A DNA stretch of 64,000 bases from DATAOG01 sp963798075. GTDB taxonomy: Bacteria; Pseudomonadota; Alphaproteobacteria; Geminicoccales; Geminicoccaceae. A program made the translations under genes and the position numbers. Shown one piece after another: positions 58,790 through 64,000 of this stretch. The stretch spans positions 25,702 through 89,701 of the forward strand of contig CAWCRU010000004.1 in the NCBI GenBank assembly GCA_963798075.1, given 5' to 3'. Below the pieces are notes generated by a model. That model was not told where the DNA came from, made no database searches, and worked only from the letters and a program-made list of their open reading frames with translations. Position 1 is the first letter of the stretch. Every line of letters begins with the position of its first letter.

Positions 58790-58919
58790 GCCGAGAGCAA
58801 GCCCTCCGGGGCGCGGCGCCTCGCTTGTCGGTCTCGCCGGTGCGGCCCTCTGTCTCTGTTGACAATCGCCGCCGCAGCGGGCTAGGGCGAACGGGAGTTC
58901 GGGGGCCGGTCGAGCAACC

Positions 58920-59783
58920 ATGAAAGAGCATCCGCTGACCGGCACCATCGGTGCCGAGATCGCAGGGATCCACCTGCACGAGCCCCTTTCCGGCGACTTG
59001 GCAGGGTGGCTCAGGCAGGCGCTCGCCCGCCATCAGGTGCTGTTCTTCCGCGACCAGCACCTCTCGCTCGATCAGCTCAAGGCCCTCACGCGCGCCTTCG
59101 GGCCGCTGATGCGGCTGCCCTACGTGCAACCGCTGGAGGGCGAACCCGAGGTCATCCGGGTCCTCAAGGAGCCGGATGAGCAGGGCGGCGTGTTCGGCGG
59201 CGACTGGCACACGGATTTCAGCTTTCTGGAGCGACCGCCGGCGGGCTCGGTCCTCTCGGCGCAGCTCGTTCCGCCCTATGGCGGTGACACCGTCTGGGTG
59301 AGCCAGGCGGCCGCCTGGGAGACGTTGCCCGAGCCGCTTCAGCAGCTGCTCACAGGCCGCGACGCGATCCATGTCGGCAAGCCGTACGGGGTGAAATGGG
59401 CGCCGCCCGTGCAGGAGCGCGCCGGCGCCTCCATCAAGATGAGCCGGGGCGATCCCGAGGCCGATAGCGAGCGGGCTCATCCTGCGGTGATCCGACATCC
59501 CCTCAGCGGACGCGCCGCCCTGTTCCTGAACCCGCTCTACGTCACGCGCCTGGATGGTCTGACGGAAGCGGAGAGCCGCCCGATCCTCGATCAGATCCAG
59601 CGCCATGCCACGCGGCCCGAATTCTGCTGCCGCTTCCCTTGGAGCCCGGGCGCGCTCGCCGTCTGGGACAACCTCTTCACGCAGCACTATGCGGTGAATG
59701 ACTACCAGGGCCACCGCCGGCTCATGTATCGCACCACCTTCGCCGGCCCCGCGCCCCGCGAGCTCGCGGCACCGAGAGCCTGA
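58920..59783 (+). CDS. TauD/TfdA-family Fe(II)/2-oxoglutarate dioxygenase
   Basis: A 287-residue dioxygenase. The iron ligands are His97 and Asp99 (GDWHTDFSF) and His256 (FTQHYAVNDYQG), with Arg271 in RRLMYRTT holding 2-oxoglutarate. FFRDQHLSLDQLKALTRAFG is the typical N-terminal segment. The substrate may be taurine, another sulfonate or a chlorophenoxy-type acid; no sulfonate transporter is nearby. ATG 58920 has no strong ribosome-binding site. The frame runs into the remnant described below, so the last residues may be derived from it. Confidence 0.9.
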   Translation: MKEHPLTGTIGAEIAGIHLHEPLSGDLAGWLRQALARHQVLFFRDQHLSLDQLKALTRAFGPLMRLPYVQPLEGEPEVIRVLKEPDEQGGVFGGDWHTDFSFLERPPAGSVLSAQLVPPYGGDTVWVSQAAAWETLPEPLQQLLTGRDAIHVGKPYGVKWAPPVQERAGASIKMSRGDPEADSERAHPAVIRHPLSGRAALFLNPLYVTRLDGLTEAESRPILDQIQRHATRPEFCCRFPWSPGALAVWDNLFTQHYAVNDYQGHRRLMYRTTFAGPAPRELAAPRA

Positions 59784-59880
59784 CCGGGCACAGCCCCTCG
59801 ATCGAAGGCAGGGGCTCGCCCGTCCTTCCGGACCTCCTTCGCCTCTCGGTCGCCATCGAGCACCAGGACGACCTGCCGAC
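59771..59880 (+). pseudogene. Decayed 3' end of a second trans-sulfuration enzyme gene
   Basis: The frame starting at 59771 reads ESLTGHSPSIEGRGSPVLPD, then LLRLSVAIEHQDDL. This aligns with the C-terminus of the intact upstream enzyme (ESLIEHRASIEG, PDLLRLSVGIEHAQDLL). The rest of the gene is gone. It abuts the dioxygenase gene, which suggests that a tandem duplication or a rearrangement placed the dioxygenase between two copies. Confidence 0.75.
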
Positions 59881-59995
59881 CGCACCCGGGCGCACGCGCG
59901 CGCCCCGAAAGCATCGCCAGCGCCGCCTTGATCACCTATGGTGGAAGCGCGCCGACCGGATCATCCCGGCGACGTCTGCTGAGGGAGAACCAACG

Positions 59996-60496
59996 ATGGC
60001 CGACAAGTCGAGCTTCAGCGCCGATGAATGGCAGCAGCTGCTGGCAAGCCCGATGGTGGCGGGCATGGCGGTGACCGCGGCCGACCCGAGCGGCCTCTTC
60101 GGCCTCGTCAAGGAGGGCTTTGCCGCCAGCAGCGCGCTCGCCGCGGCCAGGTCCGACGCCGGCGCCAGCGCGCTCATCAAGGCCGTGGTCGCCGACTTCG
60201 AGACCTCCGAAGGCCGCACCGCCGCGCGCGACCGCCTCAAGGCCCAATTCGCCGGCGGCGAGGCCGCGAGCCTCAAGCCCAAGGCGATCGAGGCGCTGCG
60301 CAACGTCTCGGCCCTGCTCGACGCCAAGGCGCCCGCGGACGCCGCCACCTTCAAGGCCTGGCTGCGCGCGATCGCCCAAAAGGTCGCCGAAGCCGCCAAG
60401 GAGGGCGGTTTCCTCGGCTTCGGCGGCGTCCAGGTAAGCGAAGCCGAGAAGGCAACCCTCACCGAAATCTCGACCGCCCTCAACCTCACCGCCTGA
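59996..60496 (+). CDS. Conserved protein of unknown function, 166 residues
   Basis: I recognise no characterised domain. The protein is soluble, alanine-rich and mostly helical: MADKSSFSADEWQQLLASPM, VTAADPSGLFGLVKEGF, and a C-terminal EGGFLGFGGVQVSEAEKATL. No signal peptide or membrane helix is visible. Codon use and a purine-rich GGGAGAA upstream support it as real. It stands alone between the dioxygenase remnant and the NTPase cassette; no operon partner can be named. Confidence 0.7.
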   Translation: MADKSSFSADEWQQLLASPMVAGMAVTAADPSGLFGLVKEGFAASSALAAARSDAGASALIKAVVADFETSEGRTAARDRLKAQFAGGEAASLKPKAIEALRNVSALLDAKAPADAATFKAWLRAIAQKVAEAAKEGGFLGFGGVQVSEAEKATLTEISTALNLTA

Positions 60497-60605
60497 CCCG
60501 CGCGCCCGAGCTGAGATCGGGCGCTCGTCAGCACAAGGCTGATGCTCGCGCGCACGGCGTGATTGAATTATCACGTCGCCAGGCCTGCAATTGCAGGTGG
60601 GCCCG

Positions 60606-60815
60606 CGATCTGGTCGGCGCCGTGGTCACGATCCGCGACCGCCTGGGCGCGCTGTTCCTGGACCGACAGGAAAATCGCGGGCATCGGGCGCGAGGCCGAG
60701 GCGCTCGATGCGTTCCTCCGCCACTTGGACGACTGGCCGCGCTGCCGCATCTTCCTGGCACTGCGCCCCGATGGGCCTACGGGACGGTGCCGGACCTCAG
60801 CTCAGCCTGCGCGAC
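60606..60815 (+). pseudogene. Fragment of a second STAND-like NTPase gene
   Basis: Translated across frames this piece reads DLVGAVVTIRDRLGALFLDR, AFLRHLDDWPRCRIFLALRP and GTVPDLSS. It matches the Walker B region of the downstream NTPase (DLVSAVAQISDRPIALFLDQ, AFIRHLDDWPQCHIFVALRP). Only about 70 codons survive with frame changes. It shows that a related NTPase gene once lay here and was lost, a common sign of turnover in accessory loci. Confidence 0.75.
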
Positions 60816-60932
60816 GATAGGATTGCGGCCGACGGCTGTGCGCGGACCCCTTCCAACGGACTTGTACCCGGCAGCGGCGGCTTTTACCCTACGGCCAACC
60901 ATAACTCAGAGTTGCGGCTGGAAACGCATCGG

Positions 60933-61433
60933 ATGGCTGGCCCCGTCCTCTATTCGACCAATCCGCGGTTCACCGAGATCGTCTGCGACCAATATCGTGG
61001 CGGCCGCTACGGGCTTTTGTGGTGCAGCGAGTTCTTCGATTCCGGCAGCCACGGCGCGCTCTCGCACGCGGCGCTGATCGCGCCAAGCTCGAGCCCAAAG
61101 CCGCTCTACTACGAAGTCTTGAGCGCGGTCCGCAACAGCGACGGTGGCAACCAGAAGCTCAAAGAGTACCGAAAGACTTTTGCGAAGCTGGCACGCGACT
61201 GGCTCAGCAGGGGCGAGATCACACAGTTTCAGCACGATGAGATCATCGCGCTCGTGAAAAGATACCCATTCATGATCTGGCAGCCGCGACTGTTCGTGGT
61301 TCCACGCGATGCGGTTGCAAAAAGTGGTCGTCTCCACCAGGTTCCGGCACACAAGCGCGCCGGAGTAGGGATGGAGTACCAGGTTTTCGATTTGCCGCGG
61401 GCCGAGTTCGACATTATCATCCTCGAACCATGA
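60933..61433 (+). CDS. Unknown 166-residue protein, first gene of the NTPase cassette
   Basis: No known family is identified. The soluble product starts VLYSTNPRFTEIVCDQYRGG and continues YGLLWCSEFFDS. A middle helical part (VRNSDGGNQKLKEYRKTFAK) and a C-terminal beta-rich part (PFMIWQPRLFVVP, YQVFDLPRAEFDIIILE) follow. Its stop overlaps the next start (ATGATG), and that gene overlaps the NTPase gene, so the three are coupled. Position and coupling suggest an effector or adaptor of the NTPase. The call as a gene is good; function unknown. Confidence 0.7.
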   Translation: MAGPVLYSTNPRFTEIVCDQYRGGRYGLLWCSEFFDSGSHGALSHAALIAPSSSPKPLYYEVLSAVRNSDGGNQKLKEYRKTFAKLARDWLSRGEITQFQHDEIIALVKRYPFMIWQPRLFVVPRDAVAKSGRLHQVPAHKRAGVGMEYQVFDLPRAEFDIIILEP

Positions 61434-61759
61434 TGACCGCGCTCGCACGCCGGGAGCTTTCCCGCACCGAACAGGCTGGCCTGCTCGCTCGTGCAGGGTT
61501 GACGGTCGCTGCCCAGCGCATGGGCGGGCGGCCACCCGAGCTTTTTCTCGAAGGCGAGGAGGCGCTCCAGGCTCGGATCATCAAGGAGGTCAGGCGGCGG
61601 CTCAAAATTACCCCCGATGACGTGTCGGACGAGGCGCTCCGCGCCATCGAGGATGCGCTCGACGCCGAAATGGAGGCGGTCGCGGAGCCCGTGAACGTCG
61701 ACGCCGCCTTGGCTCGGGCAGCCCACCTCGTGGGAGAGGCGCAGGGCACCGTCGATTGA
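61430..61759 (+). CDS. Unknown 109-residue helical protein, second gene of the NTPase cassette
   Basis: A small acidic, mostly helical protein: RRELSRTEQAGLLARAGLTV, PPELFLEGEEALQARIIKEV and DVSDEALRAIEDALDAEMEA. No motif is recognised. Start options ATG 61430 and 61433 both overlap the upstream stop codon. The downstream NTPase TTG start overlaps its stop (TTGA). Size, acidity and coupling suggest a partner or inhibitor subunit; this is inference. Confidence 0.68.
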   Translation: MMTALARRELSRTEQAGLLARAGLTVAAQRMGGRPPELFLEGEEALQARIIKEVRRRLKITPDDVSDEALRAIEDALDAEMEAVAEPVNVDAALARAAHLVGEAQGTVD

Positions 61760-63751
61760 CGACGCCCAAGCCCTTCCCCGACAACCGCGACCGGCTGTTC
61801 GGCCGCGAGCCCGACCTCGAGGCGCTCTGCACCCGCGTCCAAATCAAGGGCCTGACCGCGGTCGCCGCACGCCCGCAGATGGGCAAGAGCTGGCTCCTGA
61901 TCGAGCTCGCCCGCCGCCTGTCCCAGGACCACGAGCCCCGCCACCTGGTCGGTTTTGCCGAGGCCTTCGGCGAGACCCCGGACCTTTTGCTCCGCACCGT
62001 AATCGACCTTTACCAGCGCTGGCTCGCCGCCGCGAGCTACCGGGATCAGGCCTTGAAGGTCTGGCGCGACCAGAAGCCGAACCTTCTCCCGGGCTTCGCC
62101 AGCACGCTCGCGAATTCGTTGACGGATTTACCGTTTCTGGACGCCATCAAGGACGCGATCCAGGGCCTGATCGCGGCCGGTCAGGACCTCAAGACAGGCG
62201 GCGTCCAGCTGCCGAAGCTCTCCTACGAGCAGGCGCTTGACCTGGTCAGCGCGGTGGCCCAGATCAGCGACCGCCCGATTGCCCTGTTCCTCGACCAATG
62301 GGAAAAATCGCCGGACGCCCCACGCGAGTCCAAGACGCTGAACGCCTTCATCCGCCATCTGGACGACTGGCCGCAGTGCCACATCTTCGTGGCGCTTCGC
62401 CCCAACGAGCCCGCCTATGATGCGGTGCAGGAACTCGAAGCGAGCCGGCGCGGCCATGTGCAGATCTATCTCCTCGAGGCGATGCAGCTCGCCGACCCAG
62501 CCGAGCAGCGGCGCCTGCTGCGCTACGTCAAGTGGCAGGTCAATGCCGCCGCGCGTGCCGACGACGAGACCCTGCTCGATTTGATTAATGGCTATCCCGG
62601 CGTCCTCTCCCAGTGGGCAAGCGACGCTCACCGTACGGACATGCGCACCAACGCCGACCTGGAGCAGGTCGCGGCCGATGCGCATGCCTACCGCTTTTCT
62701 GAGTTCAAAAAGATCCTGCCGCCTCTCGCGGGCGACCAGCGCAAGCTCGCGATCCGGCTCGCTTTCTTGCCGGGCGGCGGCGGGCCGGTCTGGGCCGCGA
62801 TCAAGGCCGAGGTGCTGGATGGGCTGGACGCCGGCCTGATCGACGACCTTTGCCTCGACAACGTACCTGGAAAGCGCCGATCCGCCCGGCTTCGGCCACG
62901 CCAAGCGTTGGGAAATGGCCAGGGCCTGGCTTCTCGAGCACCGGCGCAACGGCGTGATAGACGAGGCGGCGGCACTGATTCCGCGGCTCGCCGCACCGGT
63001 TCGCGAGCTGAATCCCGCGATCTTTGCACACAGCCGCGATACTGTTCGGTCTGCTGCCGACCGCTCGGGAGCTGAAGCTCGACGATCTGCCGCTTTGGCG
63101 CTATGCCAATCGGCCGCCACCCTGTTCGGGGCGGTCGGCGAGGTCGATGACACCCTGCTCCGGGCGCGAGGAAGCCGCGGCGCCCCAATTCCGAACCGTC
63201 GCGCCGCTCTTGGCCATGGGCCTCGTCAACACATTGAACGATGCCAAGGACGAGCAGGACCTCGGGCGCCGGGACGGGCTGCTCGACGAGCTGCGGGCGC
63301 TGGCCAAGGCGCACCCCGAGGACGCCGCGGTGCGCGAGAACCTGGCCAGGGGCCTGTTCAACACGCGGAACCATGCCAAGGACGAGCAGGACCTGGCGCG
63401 CCGGGACGGGCTGCTCGACGAGCTGCGGGCGCTGGCCAAGGCGCACCCCGAGGACGCCACGGTGCGCGAGCCGCTGGCCATAGGCCTGTTCAACACGCTG
63501 GTCGATGCCATGGACGAGCAGGATCTGGCGCGCTGGGACGGGCTCCTCGAAGAGCTGCGGGCGCTGGCCCAGGCGCATCCCGACGATGCCGCGGTGCGCG
63601 ACGGCTGGCCAAGGGCCTGGTCAACAGTGCGGTCTGGGCCGAGGGAAAGCCGGAGCTCGAGGCGGCGCTTCGGACGGAGCTCCAGGCGCTCGCCGAGACG
63701 CACCCGCAGGATGCCTGGGTCGAGCAGTTCCGCTCGGCTGGATGGCTGTAG
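61756..63751 (+). pseudogene. STAND-like P-loop NTPase with 44-residue repeats, multiply frameshifted
   Basis: The N-terminal 370 codons are intact. NRDRLFGREPDLEAL opens the domain; the Walker A-like loop ARPQMGKSWLLIELARRL lacks the usual first Gly, and Walker B is IALFLDQWE. A sensor-like FVALRP and a winged-helix-like region with PGVLSQWA follow. After DLCLDN (about 62866) the frame changes to YLESADPPGFGHAKRWEMAR. It changes again near 63030, 63110, 63165 and 63605 to reach three TPR-like repeats and the end AWVEQFRSAGWL. The domain plan (NTPase plus repeats) is that of STAND signalling or defence proteins. Five breaks argue for decay or a poor sequence stretch. Confidence 0.72.
63241..63605 (+). 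repeat. 132-bp tandem repeats coding for TPR-like units
   Basis: Nearly identical copies start at 63241, 63373 and 63505, exactly 132 bases (44 codons) apart. Each encodes KDEQDLARRDGLLDELRALA followed by AHPEDAAVRE and GLFNT. A partial unit precedes them. High DNA identity between copies means recent expansion or recombination-driven homogenisation. Confidence 0.85.
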
Positions 63752-64000
63752 GTCCCGCTTGGTCGGGCCGGCCCTCACTCCATGCCGCCGACTCCCGGTC
63801 TCGCCGCCGATCCTTCGAGGCGGGCGGGGCCGCATAAGTGGCGATCTGGATCAACCGGCGCGTTGATGCGCACGGAATGGACCAATTCCGTTCATTTGCG
63901 TGATATTCGACCACGATTATCATGGTCCGCGACTGACACTGTCAGAAGAGTATATTTACTTTGCTATCAAACTTAATATTGTACTATGATTTTATCAACG
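63752..64000. other. Intergenic end region turning A+T-rich
   Basis: No gene is supported. The last 130 bases are markedly A+T-rich. They contain two inverted repeats and TTTGCTATCAAACTTAATATT-like promoter-quality sequence for a gene beyond the window. Confidence 0.45.
63872..63945. promoter_or_regulatory. Two operator-like inverted repeats
   Basis: ACGGAAT-GGACCA-ATTCCGT (63872-63891, seven-base arms) and CTGACA-C-TGTCAG (63933-63945, six-base arms) lie 41 bases apart in the A+T-rich end region. They look like sites for one or two dimeric regulators. Confidence 0.45.

Overview
The window is uniformly G+C-rich DNA with densely packed genes, and its gene content points to an alphaproteobacterium. 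Indicators are an IalB-family periplasmic protein, a short XRE regulator of a common alphaproteobacterial type, a DUF1344-like protein, LptF/LptG and NnrU. A Rhodospirillales- or Geminicoccales-like lineage fits, but the sequence alone does not settle the genus. Only two clearly A+T-rich patches stand out, about 19.64-19.76 kb and the last 130 bases.

Left part (1-19.5 kb): mostly core functions. A truncated ABC exporter lies downstream of lptF-lptG, followed by a tRNA-Val(CAC), phosphoglycolate phosphatase, and glmU-glmS (UDP-GlcNAc supply). A compact operon comes next: a MotA/TolQ/ExbB-type channel protein, a membrane-anchored beta-domain protein, a two-helix protein, and a 56-residue single-helix protein. 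Then come an AEC carrier with a damaged 3' end, a GMC oxidoreductase, an IalB protein, cysK, a patatin lipase, malonyl-CoA decarboxylase and an OmpA-like coiled-coil envelope protein.

Middle (19.5-28.9 kb): a DSF-type quorum-sensing locus. It has rpfF (fatty-acid signal synthase), an RpfC-type hybrid sensor kinase convergent with it, and an RpfG-like receiver protein. That protein carries PAS-GGDEF-EAL domains where classical RpfG carries HD-GYP, so the output would act directly on cyclic-di-GMP. A FIST sensor protein, a Nudix hydrolase, a CorA/ZntB remnant and an XRE regulator follow.

Right-middle (29-50.9 kb): a frameshifted penicillin-acylase-type hydrolase, a HAD hydrolase, a thioesterase and a PLP enzyme. 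A putative polysaccharide-utilisation region follows: two secreted sulfatases, a GH144/glycoamylase-like secreted protein, a discoidin-containing six-hairpin glycosidase, and an ABC sugar importer (binding protein plus two permeases). A dead IS630-type element sits exactly at the stop codon of the glycosidase. EamA and MFS exporters follow.

Right end (51-64 kb): assorted membrane and periplasmic proteins, UdgX, a trans-sulfuration enzyme and a TauD-type dioxygenase followed by a decayed copy of the trans-sulfuration enzyme's 3' end. The last element is a translationally coupled cassette of two unknown small proteins and a STAND-like NTPase with 44-residue repeats. A decayed fragment of a second NTPase copy lies just upstream.

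A striking overall feature is the number of otherwise well-conserved genes broken by single-base-type frameshifts, at least nine loci. Either this is a draft-quality assembly with indel errors or a genome with many recent pseudogenes. I annotate these loci as whole genes and mark the break points.
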